From NCBI GenBank assembly GCA_002455375.1, contig DKKR01000007.1, forward strand, positions 25,640-49,128: DNA of 23,489 bases, read 5' to 3'. Positions 14,474 to 21,378 of the stretch are shown piece after piece. Below the pieces are notes generated by a model. The model searched no databases and was not told the origin of the DNA. It saw only the letters and a program-made list of their open reading frames with translations. The DNA is from Bacteroidetes bacterium UBA6661 (GTDB taxonomy: Bacteria > Bacteroidota > Bacteroidia > AKYH767-A > OLB10). Numbering within the stretch: position 1 is the first letter of the stretch; each line of letters opens with the position of its first letter. Both the position numbers and the translations under genes were made by a program.

Positions 14474-14797
14474 TCAAACCGTAATAGCACCAATCAGTAA
14501 TGTACATTCCGAAGGTGTATTATTTTGTATGGCATGTTTTTTTGCTGATGGAAAAATAAAAAATTCACCCGGCTGACCTGAATAATGACTGCCTTCAATA
14601 AAAAGCTCCGGATTACCTTCTAAAACAAATGCGTATTCGGTTTTGTCGGGATGTATATGTTCCGGATACTTAGCATGGGGATCTACTTTTACTAACTTGA
14701 CGGTGCCATTGTTGAGATTTAGTAACTCTTTGCCGTAAAATCCGCTCACTCTTCCTGATGTCCATGCTTGAAGTGCCGGCTTGATAGTATTTTCCAT
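14474..14797 (-). CDS. Small single-domain cupin (cupin_2)
   Basis: This 107-residue protein is one beta-barrel cupin. Motif 1 is present as PEHIHPDKTEYAFVLEG with H47, H49 and E54. Motif 2 is GEFFIFPSAKKHAIQN with H88. These are the four usual metal ligands, so it should bind Fe, Mn or another divalent ion. The substrate is unknown; stand-alone cupins of this size include dioxygenases, isomerases and sensors. It lies within the Fe-S/NO island, 58 nt before the DUF1858-DUF2249 gene and 101 nt downstream (minus strand) of the structured element at 14896-15007. A 12-bp palindrome ACTTTATAAAGT at 14850-14861 is 53 bp before its start and may be a control site. Confidence 0.85.
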   Translation of the reverse strand: MENTIKPALQAWTSGRVSGFYGKELLNLNNGTVKLVKVDPHAKYPEHIHPDKTEYAFVLEGNPELFIEGSHYSGQPGEFFIFPSAKKHAIQNNTPSECTLLIGAITV

Positions 14798-14849
14798 TGT
14801 GTGATTTTTAAAATTTAGTGTTCAGCATACTTTGATTTTGGAAAAATAG

Positions 14850-14861
14850 ACTTTATAAAGT
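14850..14861. promoter_or_regulatory. 12-bp palindrome upstream of the cupin gene
   Basis: ACTTTATAAAGT is a perfect palindrome in the leader or promoter region of the cupin gene. It is AT-rich and could be chance; its only support is position. Confidence 0.25.
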
Positions 14862-14895
14862 TTGTATTAAAAAGTCAGAATAATTTTCAGTAAGA

Positions 14896-15007
14896 ATTAA
14901 TCTGACATAAATACAGAGCGAAAACTGCATCTGGTATCACAAACATAACAAACCATACCTTTCTGCTGCTCTGTATTTATTGACTTTTCGTCTATGTCAG
15001 ATTTAAT
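14896..15007. other. Strongly base-paired intergenic element (possible structured RNA or MITE-like relic)
   Basis: The arm 14899-14919 is complementary to two blocks on the right. Bases 14907-14919 pair with 14968-14980 (13 bp, no mismatch). Bases 14899-14909 pair with 14993-15003 (11 bp, no mismatch), with three more pairs outside after a one-base bulge. The 12 bases 14981-14992 are left over and can form a small GAC/GTC hairpin, giving a three-way junction. Inside the main loop GGTAT (14933-14937) can pair with ATACC (14955-14959). It lies in the 264-bp gap between the RIC and cupin genes, downstream of RIC on the minus strand. No U tract follows directly, so it is not an ordinary terminator. 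Confidence 0.6.
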
Positions 15008-15061
15008 GAAACACTACCGGAATTAAATGAACTATAAAATAATATTAATCAACTATTTTTT

Positions 15062-16024
15062 TTACTTTGTTACTAATTCTTTTTCAAGAGCAAGTGCTTT
15101 TGGAAAAAGAATGTTGTTTTCCAGGTGCACATGGGTATGTAAATCTTCTTCAAATTCTTCAAGTAATCTAAATAGTAAACTGTAACTTGCACAGGCATCT
15201 TCCGGTAAAGTAAAATCATTGCTGAGTGTTCTTATTTCGCTCATATTTTTACCTGCTGATTCATGTTCAATCTCCATCATATTTATTGGCCCTTTTACTG
15301 AACCAAATGATGATTGTTGAACAGATTCTTTGTTGTTTTTTGCTTCTACCATACGTTTAATATAGGGAAACAACACCTGCTCTTCTTTTACTAAATGTGA
15401 TGAAAACTCTGAGCTGATTGCTTCAACCAATTGATTTATTCTTAATAACTCAGGATGATTACTGCCATGTACTCTTGCAACTTTAGCTGCATATCCGCTG
15501 ATTTCCGGAAGATTGTTTTTTACATAAGTGTGATGCGTGTTCACAATGTAATCCGCCAGAAAATCAAGATTCCAATCATTATAAGGTAACGGTCTGTTAG
15601 AAACTACTTTTCCTGCTTTCTGTAATTCTTGTTCAACTAATGTAACATCAATTCCTTTTTCTTCACAAGCTTCTTTAACTGTTTTCTTACCACCACAGCA
15701 AAAATCAATTCCATATTTCTTGAAAATCTGTGCTTTATGCATGTCTTTCGCTACAATTTCTCCAAGTGTCTCATCGCTTTCACCACTTATGCGTTTTGAG
15801 ATTTTTACTTTCCACCATTGCGGACCCTGCTCCAGATATTCCCATGTAAATATGTTGCCACGTTCACCTAAAAGCTGATAGTAAAGAGGCTTGGGGTCGT
15901 GATCGTTATGAATAGTTAAACTCTCTCCGGGATTCAGTTCATCAAAGCGGGCAAAAATGGTAGGGTGCTTCATTCTTGGTTCTAGTAGTGTTACGTTTAA
16001 AACGTTGTCAACTTCTGTTTGCAT
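15062..16024 (-). CDS. DUF2249-RIC fusion: di-iron Fe-S cluster repair protein (ScdA/YtfE family)
   Basis: This 320-residue cytosolic protein is a fusion. Residues 10-77 are a DUF2249 domain (LEPRMKHPTIFARFDELNPG, NDHDPKPLYY, WEYLEQGPQWWKV). Residues 85-140 are the ScdA N-terminal domain with the conserved CCGG at 109-112. Residues 155-315 are the hemerythrin-like bundle. Its di-iron ligands, by analogy with YtfE, are H164 or H165, H210, E214, H254, H298 and E302 (the H-x3-E pairs are plain). The family restores Fe-S clusters damaged by NO or oxidants. The ATG at 16024 is chosen; a GTG at 16054 would add ten residues that overlap the probable -7 box. It is apparently a separate transcription unit upstream of the cupin gene. 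Confidence 0.9.
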   Translation of the reverse strand: MQTEVDNVLNVTLLEPRMKHPTIFARFDELNPGESLTIHNDHDPKPLYYQLLGERGNIFTWEYLEQGPQWWKVKISKRISGESDETLGEIVAKDMHKAQIFKKYGIDFCCGGKKTVKEACEEKGIDVTLVEQELQKAGKVVSNRPLPYNDWNLDFLADYIVNTHHTYVKNNLPEISGYAAKVARVHGSNHPELLRINQLVEAISSEFSSHLVKEEQVLFPYIKRMVEAKNNKESVQQSSFGSVKGPINMMEIEHESAGKNMSEIRTLSNDFTLPEDACASYSLLFRLLEEFEEDLHTHVHLENNILFPKALALEKELVTK

Positions 16025-16053
16025 AATATTGTGTGTTTGTTTAAATAATGGCA

Positions 16054-16089
16054 CAAAAGTAATTAAAGAATTTAATAAAAGTAAACAAA
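16054..16089 (-). promoter_or_regulatory. Promoter of the DUF2249-RIC gene
   Basis: On the minus strand, TTTG (16089-16086) and TACTTTTG (16061-16054) match the -33 and -7 consensus with a 24-nt spacer, one more than the usual upper limit. The -7 box ends 29 nt before the ATG at 16024. Confidence 0.5.
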
Positions 16090-16101
16090 TACTTTTAATA
16101 T

Positions 16102-16121
16102 TTACTGATTTTTGTCAGTAA
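16102..16121. promoter_or_regulatory. Dyad upstream of the RIC promoter, candidate regulator site
   Basis: TTACTGA (16102-16108) and TCAGTAA (16115-16121) form a perfect 7-bp inverted repeat with a 6-bp centre, just upstream of the -33 element of the RIC gene. The geometry is that of CRP/FNR-type sites, although the half-site sequence is not the CRP or FNR consensus. A matching half-site TCAGTAAG occurs again at 14887-14894, in the upstream region of the cupin gene. A hairpin is the alternative reading. Confidence 0.4.
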
Positions 16122-16221
16122 GTTGTCAATTATTGATGATTACAGCCACAAGAACATAATAAATGCTGTTGGGTAATTAGAATAAGTAAGTTGAATTAAT
16201 TCTTACTCATTTATTTGGATG

Positions 16222-16262
16222 AAAAAGAAAAACTAACGCAATGGGTTTAGTTTAATGCGTTA
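16222..16262 (-). terminator. Intrinsic terminator of the TMEM175 gene
   Basis: On the minus strand, TAACGCA (16262-16256) pairs perfectly with TGCGTTA (16240-16234) across a 15-nt loop and runs into G, TTTTT, C, TTTTT. It begins 13 nt after the stop codon at 16276. This is the clearest Rho-independent terminator in the window. Confidence 0.7.
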
Positions 16263-16275
16263 TCTCTGATGAAAC

Positions 16276-16866
16276 TTATTCTTTGTGTTCTTCAACAAAT
16301 GCCTCTTCAATATTTTTATCCGGAATAACCCAAAGTATTGCCGGAATAATAATTAGTATTATACTTAACCATGGCATTATAAATGATACCACTGCTGCTG
16401 CTATATATATACCTAACGAAATCATTCCTTTTGTTTTTTGCTTCTTTACGGCATCAATCAGTTTACTTGTGGTTTTATATTGCGGTAAAACACACATTTG
16501 AAGAAAATAAAAAGCAACAGCACAAACTGCAAGATTTATTGAATATAACATCAATGGAATTTTTTCAGGAATATTTTCCCCCATCCACGCACTTGTAAAG
16601 GGTAGTAACGATAGACAAAAGAGCAAACCCATATTTGCCCAGATTATTTTACCGTTTACATGATGTACTGTATGTAGTAAATGATGATGATTTCCCCAAT
16701 AGATACCAACATAGATGAAACTGATGAGGTAACTGAAAAATACCGGCCATAAAATGAGCAGTGCTTTAATACTTGTTTCATGTGGTACTTTTAATTCTAA
16801 AACCATGATGGTAATGATGATTGCAAGAACACCATCGCTGAATGCTTCAAGTCTTGTTTTATTCAT
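16276..16866 (-). CDS. TMEM175 family potassium channel (DUF1211)
   Basis: This 196-residue membrane protein carries the family signature RLEAFSDGVLAIIITIMVLE at residues 5-24, including the FSD triplet of the first helix. Six hydrophobic helices are visible, at about 12-28, 38-57, 74-94, 104-124, 147-165 and 167-183. That is the bacterial single-repeat form; such proteins assemble as tetramers into K+-permeable channels whose selectivity relies on pore-lining hydrophobic residues of helix 1. The His-rich stretch NHHHLLHTVHH at 59-69 lies after helix 2 and is common in the family. It is transcribed alone, with a terminator at 16222-16262. The GNAT gene lies upstream on the same strand, 53 bp away. 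Confidence 0.88.
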   Translation of the reverse strand: MNKTRLEAFSDGVLAIIITIMVLELKVPHETSIKALLILWPVFFSYLISFIYVGIYWGNHHHLLHTVHHVNGKIIWANMGLLFCLSLLPFTSAWMGENIPEKIPLMLYSINLAVCAVAFYFLQMCVLPQYKTTSKLIDAVKKQKTKGMISLGIYIAAAVVSFIMPWLSIILIIIPAILWVIPDKNIEEAFVEEHKE

Positions 16867-16919
16867 TTGTGTTATGAGTGTAAATGTTTATTAGAAAATT
16901 ATTATTTTAAAATGTATTA

Positions 16920-17390
16920 TTAATTTTTATTACCTATGGACTTTTTGAAACATAAACTACTTGTTATGTTTTCATATTGGCCGTAGTTTTTGGTTTTTAC
17001 AAATTGATGTTTTTGATAAAGTCCAATAGCTTCTTTCATTTTGTCACCGGTTTCAAGAATACATTTTTTATATTGAAGCTCTGATGCCCATTTTTCCAAC
17101 TCATTTAATATTTCAGACGCAATTCCCTGACAACGAAAATCAGGCACCACATACATTCTTTTTAGCTCAACAGTATCTGAATCAAACTCTTTAAATGCGC
17201 CACAGCCTACAGGTTTTTCTTTGATGTAAGCCACTATAACATGATTAATGGTATCTGATTTATTGTATTGTGCAAAGAAATCATTCTTAGTGCCATTTTT
17301 AATTTTTAAATCTTTATCCAATTCTGCTACTAATTTTAGGAAGTTAAAATCCTGAGAGGTAGTTCTTTCTATTTTAAAATTTAACACCAT
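16920..17390 (-). CDS. GNAT family N-acetyltransferase
   Basis: This 156-residue protein has the GNAT fold. Residues 74-83 form the beta-4 strand (VELKRMYVVP). The acetyl-CoA pyrophosphate loop is RCQGIA at 86-91, a version of the R/Q-x-x-G-x-G/A motif with Ala in the last place. The C-terminal half has AIGLYQKHQFVKTKNYGQYE, the usual beta-6/alpha-4 region with a Tyr. It transfers an acetyl group from acetyl-CoA to an amine; the acceptor (small molecule or protein) cannot be read from sequence. It is divergent from the FAD oxidoreductase (206 bp between) and 53 bp upstream of the TMEM175 gene, with which it may be co-transcribed. Confidence 0.87.
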   Translation of the reverse strand: MVLNFKIERTTSQDFNFLKLVAELDKDLKIKNGTKNDFFAQYNKSDTINHVIVAYIKEKPVGCGAFKEFDSDTVELKRMYVVPDFRCQGIASEILNELEKWASELQYKKCILETGDKMKEAIGLYQKHQFVKTKNYGQYENITSSLCFKKSIGNKN

Positions 17391-17532
17391 TTTACTTTTG
17401 TAAATTATTGCCGTAAAAATAGAAATACAACTTTAAAATTGAATAAAAAGGTTGAAGCTTTATATATAGCTACCTTTTGCTCTGCTATTTGTTAATTTAT
17501 TTTACATTAATATATTTTTCAGAAAACAAATT

Positions 17533-17540
17533 TAAGTTTG
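17533..17540 (+). promoter_or_regulatory. -7 promoter box for the FAD oxidoreductase gene
   Basis: TAAGTTTG followed by C matches TAnnTTTG and ends 56 nt before the ATG at 17597. A second match, TACTTTTG at 17393-17400, lies farther upstream. No well-spaced -33 TTG is seen for the nearer box. Confidence 0.4.
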
Positions 17541-17596
17541 CTGAATACAATTAACCTCAAAAACTACAGATTACCCATTTTTTAAATTGTATCTAT

Positions 17597-18961
17597 ATGA
17601 AATTACAAAACTGGTGGTTCACTACCTTACTTGGAACAGAAGAATCAATTCTGCCACCACTTAAAGGTGACATTAAGGCTGATGTTGTTATTGTCGGTGC
17701 AGGTGCTGCAGGCCTGGCTGCTGCACACAGGCTCATGGATAAACAGCTGAAAGTTGTTATTCTCGAAAAGAATATTTGTGGTGGCGATACATCAGGTAAA
17801 AGTGCCGGATTCTTGACTCCCGACAGTGAACTGGAGTTGTCACAGCTGATTCGCAGATTCGGAATTACAGGTGCTTCAGACCTTTGGAAAATTGCAACTA
17901 CCGGAGTAATAATGATGCATCATATCATTGAGACTAATAAAATAGTATGCGATTTTCAGGTTCAGGATAGTTTATTTTTAGGTATTGGCAAAGGTGGGTG
18001 GCAAGATATTATTGAAGAAATGGAGTCCAGAAAATTATTGAAGTTTGATCAACAACTTTATAGCAAAGAGAATATTAGAAGTATTATTGGCTCTGATGCA
18101 TATTCGGGTGCCGTTCGTTATACAGGCACTTTTGGTATTGATGCACTTTTGTATTGTCAGGGGATGAAAAAGCTGTTGCTTGAAAATGGTGTTGAAATTT
18201 ATGAGTCGTCAGAAGTGGTTAAAATAGAAGATCATTGTGTCAAAACACACTTAGGCTCTGTTAAAGCTGAACAGGTTATTTTTTGTGCGGATAAATTACA
18301 ACATGAATTGACACACTATGCAGACAAGGTATATCATGCACAAACATTCCTTTCTGTTAGTGAGCCCATGAGTGATGCCATGATTACCGACATGTTTCCA
18401 GCAGGCAAGTTTCAGTGTTGGGATACTGATGTTGTTTATTCCTACTTCAGACTTTTGGGAAGCAACCGTTTATTGTTAGGTGGAGGAGATATGCTGACAA
18501 CCTTTTCAAAACAAGATGTTAACTCCTCAATAGTTATTGACCGTGTTATCAGAAAATTCAAACAAAAATTTCCGAAATTAAAAGATCTCGAATTTGTTCA
18601 GTACTGGCCTGGACGCATAGATTGTACGCGTGATTTATTGCCAACTATTGCACGTGACGAAAATAAAAAATGGTTGCATTTTGTATTAGGTTGTGTAGGA
18701 CTTCCCTGGGCAACTTTTTGTGGTGACTTTGCTGCACGACATGCTTATGATGATGCTGCTTGTAACGATCATCATTATTATAACTATCTACGCCCCGACA
18801 GAGGTTTTTTTGTTCCACTTTGGCTTGAAAAAGTTCTGAGTAAGCAAATAGTTTTTTCACTCAACAATGGTTGGGCTAAGTATTATCAGGTAGATATTAA
18901 CGCTGCCGAAACAAAACAAATCACTCGTATGCGTGAAGCTGAAAATGCAAATCTGCAATAG
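17597..18961 (+). CDS. FAD-dependent oxidoreductase, DAO superfamily (PuuB/OrdL-like)
   Basis: This 454-residue flavoenzyme has the Rossmann dinucleotide motif VVIVGAGAAGLAAAHRL at about residues 30-46 (G34, G36, G39) and the ribose-binding acid E57 at the end of beta-2 (VVILEKN). Next comes GGDTSGKSAGFLTPDSELEL, the region contacting the flavin in D-amino-acid-oxidase-like enzymes. Near the C-terminus WPGRIDCTRDLLPTI and GLPWATFCGDFAA complete the FAD fold. Relatives oxidise amines or amino acids, such as gamma-glutamylputrescine; here the substrate is unknown. The C-terminal 60 residues (RPDRGFFVPLWLEKVL onwards) extend beyond the plain DAO domain and may pack at a membrane. Single gene with its own promoter region; a weak hairpin (TTTGC at 18972, GCAAA at 18985) follows it. 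Confidence 0.83.
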   Translation: MKLQNWWFTTLLGTEESILPPLKGDIKADVVIVGAGAAGLAAAHRLMDKQLKVVILEKNICGGDTSGKSAGFLTPDSELELSQLIRRFGITGASDLWKIATTGVIMMHHIIETNKIVCDFQVQDSLFLGIGKGGWQDIIEEMESRKLLKFDQQLYSKENIRSIIGSDAYSGAVRYTGTFGIDALLYCQGMKKLLLENGVEIYESSEVVKIEDHCVKTHLGSVKAEQVIFCADKLQHELTHYADKVYHAQTFLSVSEPMSDAMITDMFPAGKFQCWDTDVVYSYFRLLGSNRLLLGGGDMLTTFSKQDVNSSIVIDRVIRKFKQKFPKLKDLEFVQYWPGRIDCTRDLLPTIARDENKKWLHFVLGCVGLPWATFCGDFAARHAYDDAACNDHHYYNYLRPDRGFFVPLWLEKVLSKQIVFSLNNGWAKYYQVDINAAETKQITRMREAENANLQ

Positions 18962-19066
18962 CCTGTTATTATTTGCGATTTTTAGCAAACTACCTTCAAC
19001 ATAAAAAAATCTTAATAGGGTTATTCAATTGAGTAATATACTTTCAGAGAATTAGTAGTATTTAAA

Positions 19067-19100
19067 TTGATACCTATCTGCTGCCATTTCTATATTTTTG
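19067..19100 (+). promoter_or_regulatory. Promoter of the FkbM methyltransferase gene
   Basis: TTG (19067-19069) and TATTTTTG (19093-19100) are 23 nt apart and match the Bacteroidota -33/-7 pattern. The -7 box ends 22 nt before the ATG at 19123. Confidence 0.5.
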
Positions 19101-19122
19101 TTTTTTAAAGTGACATTATAGA

Positions 19123-19998
19123 ATGGCAATATCAATTAAGACTCGATTGTTAGATACATTACGTGCGGTAAATAAAATACCAATGGTGGAAAAATGGTTA
19201 GTTCAACAATCACAAAACAAACATAGCATTGCACGAAAATTAGTTGGTAGTCAGTATTTATACAAACCCGGCACCATACGTAATTGTACCAGAAATGGAA
19301 TTAACTATCAATTACACATTAACGATTATCTTGATCATGGTATCTATTTTGGAATGCAAGATCACATTGATTTTGACAGAGAAAGTCTTCTCGGTTTTAT
19401 TAAACCGGACTCGTACATTCTGGACATAGGTGCCAACATAGGAGATACCACATTGCAAATGGCCAAAAAGTTAAATGGGCGTGGCCAAATATTTTCATTT
19501 GAACCATCACCTGCTGTTTTTGAAAGAATGAAAACAAATGTAAGTCTCAATAGCTTTAGAAACATTACTCTTTTTAATGAAGGAATGGGTGATGAGGTTG
19601 GCGTATTAAATTTAATCTCTCATGGAAACAATCATTCCGGTGGAGCCTTTATCAGTAAAGATGCAAACAATGCTATAAAAGTTGCTGTCACAACGATTGA
19701 TAAGTTTGTTGCTGAACATAATCTGTCAAAACTTGATTTTCTGAAAATCGATACAGAAGGATTTGAAGTTTTTGTCCTGAAAGGTGGTGTAAATACCTTT
19801 CGAAATTTAAAGCCTGAAATGTTTATTGAAGTCAGCGAGTCATTGCTTAAAAGAGCAGGCTCCTCTGCTAAAGAGCTCATTCATATATTAAATGAATTAA
19901 ATTACCAATGTATAAGAGTTGACACTCAGGAAAACATTACTGAAGATTATAACTTTGCCGAACAACATTTTGATATTTACTGCAGGCCAATTAAATAA
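19123..19998 (+). CDS. FkbM family SAM-dependent methyltransferase
   Basis: This 291-residue protein contains the FkbM domain from about residue 97. SAM motif I is ILDIGANIGDTTLQMAK (99-115), the acidic residue binding the SAM ribose is E127 in FEPSP, and the family signature LDFLKIDTEGFE lies at 204-215, followed by PEMFIEV. The first 90 residues are helical and typical of FkbM proteins acting on sugars. The family O-methylates polyketides, glycans or glycolipids; the target here is unknown. No glycosyltransferase lies nearby, so it looks like a stand-alone gene. It has its own promoter, and the TPR gene follows with a separate promoter. Confidence 0.88.
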   Translation: MAISIKTRLLDTLRAVNKIPMVEKWLVQQSQNKHSIARKLVGSQYLYKPGTIRNCTRNGINYQLHINDYLDHGIYFGMQDHIDFDRESLLGFIKPDSYILDIGANIGDTTLQMAKKLNGRGQIFSFEPSPAVFERMKTNVSLNSFRNITLFNEGMGDEVGVLNLISHGNNHSGGAFISKDANNAIKVAVTTIDKFVAEHNLSKLDFLKIDTEGFEVFVLKGGVNTFRNLKPEMFIEVSESLLKRAGSSAKELIHILNELNYQCIRVDTQENITEDYNFAEQHFDIYCRPIK

Positions 19999-20029
19999 TT
20001 GAAATTGAGTAAATTAGGCGTTATATTTG
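19999..20029 (+). promoter_or_regulatory. Upstream candidate promoter for TPR-ribH
   Basis: TTG (19999-20001), 20 nt, then TATATTTG (20022-20029) match the -33/-7 pattern. A start from here would fall inside or after the ATG at 20031, one reason to reject that codon as the TPR start. Confidence 0.4.
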
Positions 20030-20055
20030 TATGCCTGTTATTTCAGAAAAAAAAC

Positions 20056-20063
20056 TATCTTTG
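20056..20063 (+). promoter_or_regulatory. Main -7 promoter box for the TPR-ribH operon
   Basis: TATCTTTG followed by CCC is the commonest form of the Bacteroidota -7 element. Transcription would begin near 20070, leaving a leader of about 18 nt before the ATG at 20088. Confidence 0.6.
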
Positions 20064-20087
20064 CCCGCTCAAATTTTTGCAGAAACA

Positions 20088-20762
20088 ATGACTGATAAAA
20101 AATCAACCGGTTTTGATGTAGAAGAATCCTTTGATAGGGCAGAATCCTATATACACGAAAACAAAAAAAGTTTAACTATAATTCTTGTTGTTGCAGTATT
20201 ATTGGTTGGCGGATATTTTGCATACAATCAATTTATCGTAAAGCCACAGCAGGCTAATGCCGAGAAACAAATGTTCATGGCAGAATATTATTTCAAAAAC
20301 GATTCATTGGATAAAGCGATCAAAGGTGATGGAAATTTTCCCGGCTTTGAAGAAATTATTTCAAGCTATGGTTCATCAAAGTCTGCTAATCTGGCACACT
20401 ACTACCTTGGTGTAAGTTTGTTGCGCAAAGGACAGTATGATGATGCTATTGCTGCTTTATCTAAATACGATGCGGAAGATGATATAACAGGAGCCATTGC
20501 ATTAGGATGTATTGGTGATGCCTACATGGAAAAAGGCAATAAAGAAGAAGCTATGAGCTTTTATAAAAAAGCGTCTGATTATGATCAGAATCAATTCACA
20601 GCACCTATTTATCTGATGAAACAGGCAATGATTTTTGAGTTGAACAACGACTATAAATCTGCCTATGATATTTATAACAGAATAAAAAGAGACTTCCCGA
20701 ATTCTACCGAAGCACGTCAGATTGCAACCTACATGGCGCGTGCAGAAGCACACATGAACTAA
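20088..20762 (+). CDS. Membrane-anchored tetratricopeptide repeat protein
   Basis: This 224-residue protein has a short cytoplasmic N-terminus, one transmembrane helix at about 28-47 (LTIILVVAVLLVGGYFAYN), and then helical repeats outside the membrane. TPR-like pairs are visible at about 102-128 (AHYYLGVSLLRKGQYDDAIA), 137-164 (LGCIGDAYMEKGNKEEAMSFY) and 175-203. The layout resembles YfgM, a periplasmic-chaperone partner, although homology is not certain. The frame is open from an ATG at 20031, but two promoter boxes (20022 and 20056) lie in or just before that extension and the 19 extra residues look unlike protein, so MTDKKSTGF at 20088 is chosen. ribH follows 6 nt after the stop, a pairing I recall from other Bacteroidota. 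Confidence 0.85.
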   Translation: MTDKKSTGFDVEESFDRAESYIHENKKSLTIILVVAVLLVGGYFAYNQFIVKPQQANAEKQMFMAEYYFKNDSLDKAIKGDGNFPGFEEIISSYGSSKSANLAHYYLGVSLLRKGQYDDAIAALSKYDAEDDITGAIALGCIGDAYMEKGNKEEAMSFYKKASDYDQNQFTAPIYLMKQAMIFELNNDYKSAYDIYNRIKRDFPNSTEARQIATYMARAEAHMN

Positions 20763-20768
20763 TATTTC

Positions 20769-21272
20769 ATGGCATTATATCAGGAAAACAATTCTCTTTA
20801 TAACCCCGCTGAATATCCTGATGCCTTTTCAGTAAAAGTAGGAATTGTTACAGCAAGCTGGAACAACAAAATCACTTCAAAACTTTTTGATGGTGCAGTT
20901 GAGGTTTTAAAAAAGTCATCTGTAAAAGAAAACAATCTCATCTCCATTCAGGTTCCGGGCAGCTACGAACTCACTGCCGGTGCGCAATGGCTTTTTCAAC
21001 ATCATTCACCGGATGTTGTTATTGCCTTGGGTTGTGTCATTCAGGGCGAGACACGTCATTTTGATTTTATCTGTCATGCAGTTGCCAATGGTCTGAATCA
21101 TGTATCATTAAAATTTGGCAAGCCTGTAATTTTTGGTGTTTTAACTACGGACAACGAACAACAAGCACTTGAGCGTTGTGGAGGCACACATGGACATAAA
21201 GGACGCGAAGCAGCATTCACTGCATTGAGTATGGCACTCCTCAAAACACCTGCTGCCAAAATCGGTTTTTAG
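20769..21272 (+). CDS. ribH: 6,7-dimethyl-8-ribityllumazine synthase
   Basis: This 167-residue enzyme condenses 5-amino-6-ribitylaminouracil with 3,4-dihydroxy-2-butanone 4-phosphate, the penultimate step of riboflavin synthesis. Active-site segments are all present: the aromatic W31 in ASWNN, PGSYEL at 63-68, GCVIQGETRHFDF at 88-100 with the catalytic His97, FGVLTTDN at 122-129, and GGTHGHKG at 138-145, which binds phosphate. Length is normal for the capsid-forming or pentameric family. Translated 6 nt after the TPR gene and almost certainly co-transcribed with it. No other rib gene is in the window. Confidence 0.96.
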   Translation: MALYQENNSLYNPAEYPDAFSVKVGIVTASWNNKITSKLFDGAVEVLKKSSVKENNLISIQVPGSYELTAGAQWLFQHHSPDVVIALGCVIQGETRHFDFICHAVANGLNHVSLKFGKPVIFGVLTTDNEQQALERCGGTHGHKGREAAFTALSMALLKTPAAKIGF

Positions 21273-21350
21273 ATTTAATATAGAATTTAAGCTGATTTAA
21301 TTCAGTATCTCATCTGTTTATTTACTGCCATAACGTGATACTGTATTCAT

Positions 21351-21358
21351 TACTTTAG
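21351..21358 (+). promoter_or_regulatory. Possible -7 box for maeB
   Basis: TACTTTAG matches seven of the eight positions of TAnnTTTG and lies 20 nt before the ATG at 21379. Upstream a 7-bp inverted repeat (CAGTATC 21303-21309, GATACTG 21337-21343) sits between ribH and this box; it could be a regulator site or the end of the ribH transcript. Confidence 0.35.
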
Positions 21359-21378
21359 CACATTGAAAAAAAATAACT

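Noticed and set aside
14189..14500. A 103-residue plus-strand frame over the DUF1858-DUF2249 gene
   Set aside because: It lies opposite a well-supported gene, lacks motifs, and its tail only runs into the AT-rich spacer.
16025..16054. GTG start at 16054 for the DUF2249-RIC protein
   Set aside because: It would add ten residues and overlap the -7 promoter box by one base, so the transcript would start after it. The ATG at 16024 fits better.
16185..16207. Inverted repeat AGTAAG/CTTACT in the RIC-TMEM175 spacer
   Set aside because: Only six base pairs around an 11-nt loop in AT-rich sequence; the stronger terminator at 16222-16262 already explains the end of the TMEM175 gene.
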